From contig JALORP010000009.1 of assembly GCA_025458865.1 (NCBI GenBank), positions 1-57,799 of the forward strand: DNA of 57,799 nucleotides. Direction: 5' to 3'. Shown here in pieces: positions 49,068-57,799 of this stretch. Under the pieces are notes generated by a model that was not told the DNA's origin, ran no database searches, and was given only the letters and a program-made list of their open reading frames with translations. The DNA comes from Steroidobacteraceae bacterium (lineage in GTDB: Bacteria; Pseudomonadota; Gammaproteobacteria; Steroidobacterales; Steroidobacteraceae). How positions within the stretch are numbered: the stretch's first letter is position 1; each line of letters opens with the position of its first letter. A program made the position numbers and the translations under genes.

Positions 49068-50447
49068 GTGCCGGGTGCCTCGCCCCCCGCGCGGGCGCCT
49101 TCCCTCGTCGTCCGGCTGGTCGTCGGGCTGGCGGCGCTGTCCGCCGTCCTGTCGGGCCTCGCGGCCGTTGCGCTCGACATCGCGCTCGGGCAGGTGACGC
49201 TGGAGGCGCGCCGCTCCGTGCTCGACGCCCAGGTCATCGCGCTGGTGGCCTCGGCCGAACGCAGCGGGCCGGGGTTGCTGGTCGCCCCGAGCCCGGCGGA
49301 GGCGCGGCTGTCCACGCCGGGATCGGGCCTTTTCGCCGAGATCCGCAATTCCGCCGGCACCGTCACCTGGCGCTCCCCGTCGAGCGTCGGCAGCGGGCTC
49401 GACCTCGCCACCCGGCCCGCCCCGGGCGAGCGTGTCATCGAGGAACTGGTGCTGCCCGACGGCACCCGGACGCTCGCGCTGTCGCTCGGCGTGCGCTGGG
49501 AGACCGCGAGCGGCCGGGGCGAGGAGTACGTGCTGAGCGCGGCCGAGAGCCTCGAGCCCTGGTATGGGCAGCGGGCGCGCCTGCGCCTGTGGCTCGCCGG
49601 CGGCGCCATCGCACTGATGGCGTTGCTCGCCGGTGCCCTCGGACTCGGCCTGCGCGCGGGGCTCAGGCCACTGCGGCGCATCGAGCGCCAGATCGCCGAG
49701 ATCGAGGCGGGGCGGCGGGAGCAGCTGGAAGGCCGGTGGCCGCGCGAGCTTCAGGGGGTCACCGGCAACCTGAACGCGCTGCTGGCCGGGGAGCGCAGCC
49801 GCCTCGGGCGCTACCGGGACACGCTGGGCAACCTCGCGCACAGCCTGAAGACGCCGCTCGCGGCCATGCACGCCTTCCTCGCCGACGGCGACGAGGGCGC
49901 GCGGCGCGCGCTCGAGCCCCAGCTCGCGCGCATGCGCGAGATCGTGGACCACCAGCTGCGCCGCGCCGTGCTCGCCGGCGCAGGCATGACGCTCGCGGCC
50001 ACGCCGGTTCGGCCCCTGCTCGAAGAGCTCGCGGGCGCGCTCGGCAAGGTCTACCGGGATCGCCAGGTCGCCGCGACGCTGGATGCTCCGCCGGAAGTCG
50101 CCTATCCGATCGAGCGCGGTGACCTCTTCGAGCTGGCGGGCAACCTCGCCGACAACGCCTTCAAGTACTGCCGCGCCCGCGTCACGATACGCGCGCGGGG
50201 CTGGCGGCAACCCCAGTGGCGCCGCGACGGGCTCGTGCTCGATTTCGAGGACGATGGCGGCGGCATCCCGGAGGCGGACCGGGCCCGCGTGCTGGAACGC
50301 GGCGTGCGGGTGGACGAGACGCGGTCCGGTCAGGGAATCGGGCTCGCCGCGGCCCGGGAGATCGCGGCAGCGTACGGCGGCACGCTCGAGATCGGCGACA
50401 GCGGCCTGGGCGGTGCCCGCGTGACGGCCCGCCTGCCCGGGCGTTGA
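49068..50447 (+). CDS. PhoQ-like sensor histidine kinase
   Basis: A 459-aa kinase with membrane segments at about 14-38 and 174-197, a periplasmic sensor between them, a HAMP-like linker, and the phosphoacceptor His258 in LGNLAHSLKTPLAAMHAF, which is very close to the PhoQ H-box. The ATPase domain has NLADNAFKYCRARV, DDGGGIPEADRARV and GQGIGLAAAREIA. GTG start. It is the partner of the regulator encoded 2 nt upstream. Confidence 0.92.
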   Translation: MPGASPPARAPSLVVRLVVGLAALSAVLSGLAAVALDIALGQVTLEARRSVLDAQVIALVASAERSGPGLLVAPSPAEARLSTPGSGLFAEIRNSAGTVTWRSPSSVGSGLDLATRPAPGERVIEELVLPDGTRTLALSLGVRWETASGRGEEYVLSAAESLEPWYGQRARLRLWLAGGAIALMALLAGALGLGLRAGLRPLRRIERQIAEIEAGRREQLEGRWPRELQGVTGNLNALLAGERSRLGRYRDTLGNLAHSLKTPLAAMHAFLADGDEGARRALEPQLARMREIVDHQLRRAVLAGAGMTLAATPVRPLLEELAGALGKVYRDRQVAATLDAPPEVAYPIERGDLFELAGNLADNAFKYCRARVTIRARGWRQPQWRRDGLVLDFEDDGGGIPEADRARVLERGVRVDETRSGQGIGLAAAREIAAAYGGTLEIGDSGLGGARVTARLPGR

Positions 50448-50450
50448 CTC

Positions 50451-53400
50451 GTGGGGGAACCGTCGGCAACGCCAGGAAACCCGGCCCTGGAGGGTTTGCG
50501 GCTCGCGGACAGGCGCCGCCTGGAGTCGCTGGCCGGCCGTATATGGGAACGCGAGCGGGCGGGACGGCCAGTCGAGCGTGAGCGCGCCTCCTTCGAGCGG
50601 CTGCTCGCGGCGGCGACGAAGCGGGCGGCGGCTCGCCGCGAGAGCCTGCCGCAGGTCCGCTACCCCGAGGAGCTCCCGGTAAGCGGGCGCATCGCCGAGA
50701 TCCGAGCCGCGATCGAGCGCCATCCCGTGGTGATCGTCTGCGGCGAGACCGGCTCCGGCAAGACCACGCAGCTGCCCAAGGCGTGCCTCGAGGCGGGCCG
50801 CGGCCTCGCGGGCCTCATCGGCCACACCCAGCCGCGGCGGCTGGCCGCGCGCAGCGTCGCGGCGCGCATCGCCGAGGAGCTCGGCGTCGCGCTCGGTTCG
50901 CAGGTCGGCTTCAAGGTGCGCTTCGCGGAGAGCGGCTCGGAGGACGCGCTGGTCCGGGTGATGACGGACGGCATCCTGCTCGCCGAGATCCGCGAGGACC
51001 CGCAGCTGCTGCGCTACGACACGATCATCATCGACGAGGCCCACGAGCGAAGCCTCAACATCGATTTCCTGCTCGGTTACCTGAAGCGATTGCTGCCGCG
51101 CCGCCCGGACCTGCGCGTGGTCGTGACCTCCGCGACCATCGATCCGCAGAGTTTCTCGCGGTTCTTCGACGGCGCGCCGGTCATCGAGGTGTCCGGACGC
51201 GGCTATCCCATCGAGACGATCTGGCGGCCGCTCTCCAGCGACGAGGACGACGATCTCGATCCGGGCCTCGAGCCCGGCATCGTGGCGGCCGCCAAGGAGC
51301 TGTCCGGCGCCGGCGGCGACATCCTCGTGTTCCTGCCGGGCGAGCGCGAAATCCGGGAGGCCGCCGAGGCGCTGTCGCGCGCCTTCGGGCCGGCCTTCGA
51401 GCTCGTGCCGCTCTATTCGCGCCTGTCCTGGGGCGAACAGCAGCGGGTCTTCGAGACCGGTCCCCGCCGGCGCATCGTGCTCGCCACGAACGTGGCGGAG
51501 ACCTCCATCACCGTGCCCGGCATCCGCTCCGTGATCGACACCGGCCTTGCCCGCGTCGCGCGCTACAGCCCGCGCAGCAAGCTGCTGCGGCTGCCGATCG
51601 AGCCCGTTTCGCGCGCGAGCGCCGACCAGCGCCGCGGACGCTGCGGCCGCGTCGGCCCCGGCACCTGCATCCGGCTGTACGGCGAGCAGGACTTCGAGGC
51701 CCGCGAGGCGTTCACGCCGCCGGAGATCCTGCGCACCAACCTCGCGAACGTGATCCTGCAGATGGAGGTGCTCGGCCTCGGCGCGATGGAGGACTTCCCG
51801 TTCCCGGACCCGCCGGACACGCGGCTCATCAACGACGGCTACCGCCTGCTGCAGGAGCTGGAGGCCGTTGACGAGTCGCGGCGCGTCACGGAACTCGGCC
51901 GGCAGATGGCGCGCCTGCCGCTGGACCCGCGCTATGCGCGCATGCTGGCCGAAGCGCGGCGCTTCGGCGCGCTGGACGAGGTGACTACGCTCGTCGCGGT
52001 GCTCAGCATCCAGGACCCGCGCGAGCGGCCCCAGGACCACCGGGCGGCGGCGGACGAGCGCCATGCGGCCTTCGCGGACCCGCGGTCGGATTTCGTGGGC
52101 CTGCTGAATCTCTGGCGGAGCTGGCGACAGGTCCGCGCAGAGCGCTCCGGGTCCCAGGCGCGGCGCTGGTGCCGCGAGCAGTTCCTCTCGGCGCTGCGCA
52201 TGCGCGAGTGGGAGGACCTGCGCCACCAGGTGGCGACCCTCGTCGAGGAACTGGGCTGGCGGGCGAACGAGGCGGCGGCGTCCTACGAGGCGATACACCG
52301 CGCCCTGCTGCCCGGCCTGCTCGGGCAGATCGGCGAGCGCACCGAGAAGGGCGATTACCTCGGCGCGCGCGGACTGCGTTTCGCGGTCGCGCCGGGCGGG
52401 CCGCGGAAGGCCGGCCGATGGATCATGGCCGCCTCACTCGCCGAGACGAGCCGGGTCTACGCGCGCACCGTCGCCGCCATCGAACCCGCCTGGATCGAAA
52501 CCGCGGCGCACCACCTCGTGCGGCGCAGCTACGGGGAGGCCGAGTGGGACCCGGCCCGGGGCCAGGTGGTGTCCCGCGAGACCGTGACGCTCTATGGCCT
52601 CACGATCGCCGCGGGCCGGCGCGTGAACTACGGGAGGATCGCGCCCGCGGAAGCGCACCAGGTCTTCGTGCGCGAGGCCCTGGTGCATGGACGAAGCCGC
52701 CTGCGCGCTCGATTCCTCGACCGCAACGCGCGCGTGCGTGCGGATCTCGGGGCGCTCGAGGCACGGCTTCGCCGGCGCGGGGTGCTTCTGGACGAGGACC
52801 GGGTCACGGCCTTCTATGCCTCGCGCATCCCGGCGTCGATCCACAGCCTCGAGACCTTCGAGCGCTGGCGGCGCGACGCGGAACGGGCCGCGCCGCGCCT
52901 CCTGGAGTTTGCTCAAATTGACATCCTTCCCGCCTACGCCCCGGGCGTGGACCGCGACGCGCTGCCGGACAGGCTCGTGCTCGGCGGGCACCCCCTCACG
53001 CTGCACTACCGGTTCGAGCCGCAGTCCGGGGATGACGGCGCAACGGTCGAGCTGCCCCTGCCGCTGCTCGCGCAGGTCGGCGCCGGCGAGCTGGAGTGGG
53101 GCGTGCCCGCCTGGCGGGAGGAAAAGCTCGCCACCTGCATCCGCGGCCTGCCGAAGGCGTTGCGGCGCCACCTCGTGCCAGCGCCCGACGTCGCCGCGCG
53201 CTGCCTGCAGGCCATCAGCGCGGATCCCGCGAGGGGCTTCTTCGAGGCCGCCGCGGAGTGGCTTACGCGGCATGGGGGCGAGACGATCACGCCGGCGCAG
53301 CTTCGCGCCGTCGAGCTGTCGCTGCACCTGCGCCTCAACCTCAGGGTCGTCGACCTCGAGGGGCAGGTGGTTGGGGAGGGGCGCGACGTTGACAGCCTAC

Positions 53401-54344
53401 GGGAGTCGCTCCGGCAGGAGCGCCGCCGATCGCTGGCCGTGTCCGCCGCGGATTTCGCGCGGGAAGGACTGCGCGACTGGGACTTCGACATCCTCCCGGA
53501 GAGCCTGGACGTTCGACGCGACGGCCTGACGATCACGCTGTTCCCGGCGATCGAGGATCGCGGCGATTCGGCCGCCCGGGTGCTGGCCGAGTCGGAGGCC
53601 GCGGCCGCCGCCCTGTCCCGCGGCGGGATCCTGAGACTGCTCGCCCTGAGGCTCGAGCCGCAGCTGCGCCACGTACGCCGTGCGCTCGGCGCGGACTCGC
53701 AGCTCGCGCTGCTGCACCAGGGGCTGGGGCCGCTCAAGCTGCTCGCCGACCAGCTGTGCGACCGGGCGGTGCAGCGCTGCTGCCTGCCGCCCGACGCACC
53801 CCTGCCGCGCGACCGGGCGAGCTTCGATGCCTGCGCCGAGCGCGGCCGGGCTGAGCTCTACGACGAGGCCATGCGCATTCGCGATGTTGCCCGGCGCGCG
53901 CTGGAGGAGTGCCGCAAGGGGCGCGCCGAGCTGGCGGCCCGCCCCGAGGGCATCGACCCGGCGCTGGCCGAGGACTGCGCGCAGCAGCTCGATGAGCTGG
54001 CAGGCGGCGCTTTCATCGCGGCGGCCCCCGACCCCTGGCTCGACTCGCTGCCGCGGTTCGTCGCGGCCGCGCGACGCAGGATCGCCAGGCTGCCGCTGGC
54101 ACGCGGCGCCGCGGGGCAGGGGCAGTACGAGTTGCGGGAGTGGCGTGCGACGGTGCGGTCGCTCACCACCCGGACAGCGGAACGCGGCGGCGTGCCGCCC
54201 GACGTCACGCTGCTGCGCTGGATGGTCGAGGAGTTTGCCGTCTCGTTGTTCGCGCAGGAGCTCCGGACCTCGCTGCCCGTGTCGGCGAAGCGCCTCGGGC
54301 GCCAGCTGGAAGCCGCCCGAGGCGCTGTCGAGGCCTCAGCCTGA
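50451..54344 (+). CDS. hrpA: ATP-dependent RNA helicase HrpA
   Basis: Large DEAH-box helicase. Walker [11 protein letters not shown] (residues 98-107), [23 protein letters not shown] in [14 protein letters not shown] motif VVTSATID, and motifs [18 protein letters not shown] and [12 protein letters not shown]. Helicase-associated, OB-fold and long HrpA-specific C-terminal domains follow. Length of 1297 aa is typical of HrpA. GTG start 3 nt after the kinase stop. Its last 9 nt overlap the convergent slipin gene. HrpA is implicated in mRNA processing and rescue of stalled ribosomes. Confidence 0.95.
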   Translation: MGEPSATPGNPALEGLRLADRRRLESLAGRIWERERAGRPVERERASFERLLAAATKRAAARRESLPQVRYPEELPVSGRIAEIRAAIERHPVVIVCGETGSGKTTQLPKACLEAGRGLAGLIGHTQPRRLAARSVAARIAEELGVALGSQVGFKVRFAESGSEDALVRVMTDGILLAEIREDPQLLRYDTIIIDEAHERSLNIDFLLGYLKRLLPRRPDLRVVVTSATIDPQSFSRFFDGAPVIEVSGRGYPIETIWRPLSSDEDDDLDPGLEPGIVAAAKELSGAGGDILVFLPGEREIREAAEALSRAFGPAFELVPLYSRLSWGEQQRVFETGPRRRIVLATNVAETSITVPGIRSVIDTGLARVARYSPRSKLLRLPIEPVSRASADQRRGRCGRVGPGTCIRLYGEQDFEAREAFTPPEILRTNLANVILQMEVLGLGAMEDFPFPDPPDTRLINDGYRLLQELEAVDESRRVTELGRQMARLPLDPRYARMLAEARRFGALDEVTTLVAVLSIQDPRERPQDHRAAADERHAAFADPRSDFVGLLNLWRSWRQVRAERSGSQARRWCREQFLSALRMREWEDLRHQVATLVEELGWRANEAAASYEAIHRALLPGLLGQIGERTEKGDYLGARGLRFAVAPGGPRKAGRWIMAASLAETSRVYARTVAAIEPAWIETAAHHLVRRSYGEAEWDPARGQVVSRETVTLYGLTIAAGRRVNYGRIAPAEAHQVFVREALVHGRSRLRARFLDRNARVRADLGALEARLRRRGVLLDEDRVTAFYASRIPASIHSLETFERWRRDAERAAPRLLEFAQIDILPAYAPGVDRDALPDRLVLGGHPLTLHYRFEPQSGDDGATVELPLPLLAQVGAGELEWGVPAWREEKLATCIRGLPKALRRHLVPAPDVAARCLQAISADPARGFFEAAAEWLTRHGGETITPAQLRAVELSLHLRLNLRVVDLEGQVVGEGRDVDSLRESLRQERRRSLAVSAADFAREGLRDWDFDILPESLDVRRDGLTITLFPAIEDRGDSAARVLAESEAAAAALSRGGILRLLALRLEPQLRHVRRALGADSQLALLHQGLGPLKLLADQLCDRAVQRCCLPPDAPLPRDRASFDACAERGRAELYDEAMRIRDVARRALEECRKGRAELAARPEGIDPALAEDCAQQLDELAGGAFIAAAPDPWLDSLPRFVAAARRRIARLPLARGAAGQGQYELREWRATVRSLTTRTAERGGVPPDVTLLRWMVEEFAVSLFAQELRTSLPVSAKRLGRQLEAARGAVEASA

Positions 54345-55109
54345 GCCTGAGCCAGTCCTGGACCCGGCGGCCTTCATCAACGTCTGGATGAGGTCCATCG
54401 GCAGCGGGAACACGATGGTCGTGCTCTTGTCGCCCGCGATCTCGGTGAGGGTCTGCAGGTAGCGCAGCTGCATGGCGCCCGAATCGGCGCCGAGCTCCTG
54501 CGCCGCGGCGACCAGCTGGGACGAGGCCTGCTTCTCGCCCTCGGCGTGGATGATCTTGGCGCGCCGGGCGCGCTCGGCCTCGGCCTGCCGGGCCATGGCG
54601 CGGATCATGCTCTCGTCGAGGTCCACGTGCTTGATCTCGACGTGGGAGACCTTGATGCCCCAGGCGTCGGTGTTCTGGTCGAGTATCTGCTGCACGTCGG
54701 CATTGAGGCGTTCGCGCTGCGACAGCATCTCGTCCAGCTCGTGCTGGCCGAGCACCGAGCGCAGGGTCGTCTGCGCGAGCTGGCTCGTGGCCTCGAAGGG
54801 ATTGGCGACCTGGATGATGGCCTTGGCCGGGTCGACGATGCGGAAGTAGACGACCGCGTTGACTTTCACCGAGACGTTGTCGCGCGAGATGACGTCCTGC
54901 TTCGGCACGTCGAGTACGATGGTGCGCAGGTCCACCCGCATCATCTGCTGAACGACCGGGATCACGATGATCAGGCCCGGACCCTTCATGCCGGTGTAGC
55001 GGCCGAGGGTGAACATGACGCCGCGTTCGTACTCCTTGAGGATCTTGATGGCGCTGGCGAGCAGCACCAGGATGAAGACGGCCAGGACGATCAGCACGAT
55101 CTGCGGCAT
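54336..55109 (-). CDS. Slipin/SPFH-domain membrane protein
   Basis: Prokaryotic stomatin-like protein with an N-terminal hydrophobic hairpin ([20 protein letters not shown]), an SPFH/band-7 domain ([42 protein letters not shown]-like [20 protein letters not shown]) and a helical C-terminus. Length is 257 aa. The paired NfeD gene upstream defines the stomatin/NfeD operon, thought to organise membrane microdomains. Confidence 0.92.
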   Translation of the reverse strand: MPQIVLIVLAVFILVLLASAIKILKEYERGVMFTLGRYTGMKGPGLIIVIPVVQQMMRVDLRTIVLDVPKQDVISRDNVSVKVNAVVYFRIVDPAKAIIQVANPFEATSQLAQTTLRSVLGQHELDEMLSQRERLNADVQQILDQNTDAWGIKVSHVEIKHVDLDESMIRAMARQAEAERARRAKIIHAEGEKQASSQLVAAAQELGADSGAMQLRYLQTLTEIAGDKSTTIVFPLPMDLIQTLMKAAGSRTGSGSG

Positions 55110-55123
55110 GGTTTACTCCAGGT

Positions 55124-56488
55124 TCAGCGCTTCGGTCGGACCCTGAGCGTGAGTCCCTCGATTCCGTCCACGACGACCCGCTGGCCGTCGGCCACCGGCT
55201 CGCTGCTCTCGACGTTCCACTCTTCGCCGACGATGCGGATGCGGCCGCGCCCGGCGATGTCGCCCAGTGCGACACCCTCCGCGCCGAGCAGCTGCTCGAC
55301 GCCGGTGGTCACGGGCCGGCGGCGGGCGCGGACCGCGAGCCAGACCGTGCCGAACATCGTGAGGCCCGCGACCAGCGCGACTCCGGCGACCAGGCCGAGG
55401 TTCAGGCCGAAACCTGGGGCGTCGGTGTCCATGAGGATGATCGAGCCGATCACGAAGGCCGCGAGCCCGCCGAGGCCCAGCGCGCCGAAACTCGGCACGA
55501 AGACCTCTGCGATCATCATCGCGATGCCGAGTCCGACCAGCGCGAGGCCCGCATAGTTCACCGACAGGACCTGCAGGGCGTACAACCCGAGCAGCAGGCA
55601 GATGGCGCCGACCACGCCGGGCAGCAGCGCGCCAGGGTTGTAGCCTTCGAACAGCAGGCCATACAGGCCGATGATGAGCAGGCCGTAGGCCACGAGCGGG
55701 TTGGTGATCACGGCGAGAAGGTTCGTGCGCCAGTCGAGCTCGTGGCGTTCGAGCATCAGGCCCTCGGTGCGCAGCGTGACTTCGCTGCCCGCGACCGTGA
55801 CCTTGCGACCGTCCATGGCTGCGAGGAGCGCCGGCAGGTCATCGGCCACGAGATCGATGACGTTCTGCGCGAGCGCATCGGTCGCAGTCAGGCTTGCGGC
55901 ACCGCGCACGGCTTCCTCGGCCCACTCGACGTTGCGCCCGCGCATCTCCGCGAGACCGCGGATGTAGGCGACCGCGTCGTTGACGGCCTTTCGGTCGGAG
56001 GCGCTTGCGGGCGGGGGCGCCTCCTGCCTGGCCTCGTCGTCTGGACCGCCGGCCGGCGCCTTGCCAGGCTCGGGCGGCGGGGCTCCGCCGATGGGGACCG
56101 GCGTCGCGGCGCCGAGGTTCGTGCCAGGGGCCATCGCGGCCACGTGGCTCGCATAGAGGATATAGGTCCCCGCGCTCGCGGCGCGCGCACCCGACGGCGC
56201 CACGTAGGTGACCACCGGCACGCGGGCATTGAGGATGCCCTGGATCATGTCGCGCATGGCGGCGTCGAGCCCGCCCGGCGTGTCCAGTACCAGCACGACC
56301 AGCTCGGCGCGCTGCTCCTCGGCCTTCGCAAGCGCGCGCAGGAAATGGTCCTTGGTCGCCGGGCCGATGGCGTCCTTGATCTCGACGACGACCGCGGAGC
56401 GCAGCGCAGGCGCTGGCTGGCCCGTGGCCAGCGCCGCGAGGAGGCCGAGACCGAGCGTCAGCGAGAGGGTATGGACCAGCGCGCGCAT
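55124..56488 (-). CDS. NfeD-family membrane-bound serine protease
   Basis: A 454-aa protein. A signal peptide (LSLTLGLGLLAALATGQPA) precedes a ClpP-class serine protease domain: LVVLVLDTPGGLDAAMRDMI and the nucleophile region VAPSGARAASAGTYILYAS. A proline-rich insertion follows, then about four membrane segments, and a C-terminal NfeD OB-fold domain (AEGVALGDIAGRGRIRIVGE). It is the full-length (NfeD1b-like) version. In the operon it probably cleaves its slipin partner, as shown for archaeal homologues. Confidence 0.92.
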   Translation of the reverse strand: MRALVHTLSLTLGLGLLAALATGQPAPALRSAVVVEIKDAIGPATKDHFLRALAKAEEQRAELVVLVLDTPGGLDAAMRDMIQGILNARVPVVTYVAPSGARAASAGTYILYASHVAAMAPGTNLGAATPVPIGGAPPPEPGKAPAGGPDDEARQEAPPPASASDRKAVNDAVAYIRGLAEMRGRNVEWAEEAVRGAASLTATDALAQNVIDLVADDLPALLAAMDGRKVTVAGSEVTLRTEGLMLERHELDWRTNLLAVITNPLVAYGLLIIGLYGLLFEGYNPGALLPGVVGAICLLLGLYALQVLSVNYAGLALVGLGIAMMIAEVFVPSFGALGLGGLAAFVIGSIILMDTDAPGFGLNLGLVAGVALVAGLTMFGTVWLAVRARRRPVTTGVEQLLGAEGVALGDIAGRGRIRIVGEEWNVESSEPVADGQRVVVDGIEGLTLRVRPKR

Positions 56489-56578
56489 GTGCGTCCTCTC
56501 CGTGGAACCACTTGATGATAGCAGGTGCGTTTGCTAGAAGCCGGCGCATGGCCGGCAGGCCACCTGATGGAGACCGAT

Positions 56579-57490
56579 ATGCGCATGACCGTGCCGCTCG
56601 CTGCCGTTCTCGCCGCTGCTGCCGTAATGTCGGCGTCGCCTGCCGAATCCCAGCTGCCGCCGCCGGACACGTCGGTTCGCGCCGAGAAGCTGGCCGAGGG
56701 CCTCCATGTCCTCTTCGGCAACGGAGGCAACATGGCCCTGTCCATCGGTACCGATGCGACCTTCCTGGTGGACGACCAGTACGCGCCCATGACGCCGTCC
56801 ATCCAGAAGACCGTCGCCGATCTCGGCGCCCCGCCGGTCAAGTTCGTGCTGAACACCCATTGGCACGGCGACCACACCGGCGGCAACGAGAACCTGGGCA
56901 AGGCGGGCGCGGTGATCGTAGCGCACGACAAGGTCCGCGAGCGCATGAGCGTCCCGCAGGTCATCGAGTTCTTGCATCGCTCGGTGCCGGCCTCACCGGC
57001 CGCGGCGTTGCCGGTGATCACCTTCAACGACACGGCAACTTTCCACCTGAACGGCGATGAGATCCGCGCCGTGCACGTCCCGCGCGCGCACACCGATGGC
57101 GACGTGCTGGTGCACTTCCGCAAAGCGAACGTGATCCACGCCGGCGACACCTTCTTCAACGGCAGCTACCCATTCATCGACGTGGACTCGGGTGGGAGCG
57201 TCGCGGGACTGATCGCCTGCGTGGACCGCATCATCGGGCTTGCGGACGACCAGACGAAGATCATCCCGGGTCACGGGCCGGTGGCCTCGCGCAGCGACGC
57301 AAAGGCCTATCGGGCGATGCTGGTGACCACCACGGGCCGGATCGCGGAGTTGGTGAAGCAGGGCCTCGACGCCGATGCGATCGTGGCCGCGGCGCCGACG
57401 GCCGACCACGACGAGCGCTGGGCGAGCGGCTTCATCGACGGCGAGCGGTTCACGCGCATGGTCGTGCGCGCGTTCGAGAAGACGCGGTAG
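56579..57490 (+). CDS. Secreted metallo-beta-lactamase-fold hydrolase
   Basis: A 303-aa protein with a Sec signal (TVPLAAVLAAAAVMSASPAESQ). The metal-binding signature is LNTHWHGDHTGGN, followed by HVPRAHTDGDVLVHF and IIPGHGPVASRSDAKAYRAM. It resembles periplasmic quinoprotein-relay/SoxH-like members rather than true beta-lactamases. The ATG at 56579 is chosen because GGAGA lies 5 nt upstream and the signal peptide then starts normally. The substrate is unknown. Confidence 0.88.
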   Translation: MRMTVPLAAVLAAAAVMSASPAESQLPPPDTSVRAEKLAEGLHVLFGNGGNMALSIGTDATFLVDDQYAPMTPSIQKTVADLGAPPVKFVLNTHWHGDHTGGNENLGKAGAVIVAHDKVRERMSVPQVIEFLHRSVPASPAAALPVITFNDTATFHLNGDEIRAVHVPRAHTDGDVLVHFRKANVIHAGDTFFNGSYPFIDVDSGGSVAGLIACVDRIIGLADDQTKIIPGHGPVASRSDAKAYRAMLVTTTGRIAELVKQGLDADAIVAAAPTADHDERWASGFIDGERFTRMVVRAFEKTR

Positions 57491-57799
57491 AAAAACGGGA
57501 CACAGGACTGCGCCTGCCGCGCGGGCGGGATCCGGCGGCCGTGCCTGGGCCGCGACCGGGATCCGGACTGTGCCTCGCGCGCCGGCGGGATCCGGCCGGG
57601 CCCCCACTTCGCTCGCTCGGAAGAAAACTCGCTCGCTCCGGGGGGCCACTGGCCACCTCGCCGGCGCGCGCGTGATGTAGCGGCTGGTTCGGCGCTGCCG
57701 GATTCAGGCTCAGCGCTTCGCGCCGCGACCGAGGTGGCGAGGGGGCCCCACAGCCGAGCGTAGAGCGGCGCGAGGCTCGGCGAGCGCCGCAGCGAGGCG
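57491..57799. other. Non-coding right edge with degenerate tandem and inverted repeats
   Basis: No gene is supported. CGGGATCCGG occurs at 57526-57535, 57557-57566 and 57586-57595, inside units of about 30 bp that also share a TGCCT or CGCCT and a CGCG(C)-rich part. A GCCACCTCG motif near 57652 recurs inverted near 57730. Intergenic repeat families of this kind are common in GC-rich proteobacteria; the rest lies beyond the window. Confidence 0.5.

Overview
The window is a GC-rich stretch of a gammaproteobacterial chromosome. The order ruvB-ybgC-tolQRAB-pal-cpoB-queE-queC-(yheU)-tRNA-Lys is familiar from Xanthomonadales-like lineages. thrA is an aspartokinase/homoserine dehydrogenase fusion followed by thrB and thrC, and tatD, fadH, msrPQ, mnmA-nudJ, nudL, mazG and hrpA are all recognisable. 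GTG starts are common and genes are often coupled by TGATG, ATGA or GTGA overlaps. I would not name a genus.

Layout. 14-6214: ruvB (frame broken by a 47-bp tandem duplication) and the Tol-Pal envelope operon. 6222-7867: queuosine precursor genes and a YheU-family gene. 7917-7991: tRNA-Lys(TTT). 7947-16752: an integrated element of about 8.8 kb bounded by a perfect 45-bp direct repeat of the tRNA 3' end. 16781-18863: small hypotheticals and an unusual methyltransferase. 18952-24262: thrABC and a NERD-domain protein. 24299-26608: M20 peptidase and tatD on the minus strand. 26745-31749: a MacAB/Lol-like ABC exporter operon with a GDSL hydrolase. 31799-36626: fadH, a YgjP-like metallopeptidase, DAHP synthase and an EamA exporter. 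36638-46541 (minus): msrQ/msrP, a HAD phosphatase, a sirtuin, acnA, mnmA, nudJ, two small genes and purB. 46600-54344 (plus): nudL, mazG, a PepSY protein, a two-component pair and hrpA. 54336-56488 (minus): a slipin/NfeD pair. 56579-57490: a metallo-beta-lactamase-fold hydrolase.

The most interesting part is the tRNA-Lys element. It has a tyrosine integrase with paired arm-type repeats near both ends, an Xis-like small protein, two tiny zinc-ribbon proteins, and a primase-polymerase fused to a DUF3987 helicase-like domain. An AT-richer inverted-repeat segment that could be a replication origin follows, then a chain of tiny coupled genes, two of which resemble the scaffold-like tail of HK97 prohead proteases, and then a complete HK97-fold major capsid protein. 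Downstream is an unexplained array: three identical 15-mers exactly 61 bp apart, each followed by a different hairpin. No portal, terminase, protease or tail gene is visible. The best reading is a compact phage satellite that brings its own capsid protein and relies on a helper for the rest. That is inference from gene content.

The remainder is mainly core metabolism and envelope maintenance with no other clear mobile DNA.
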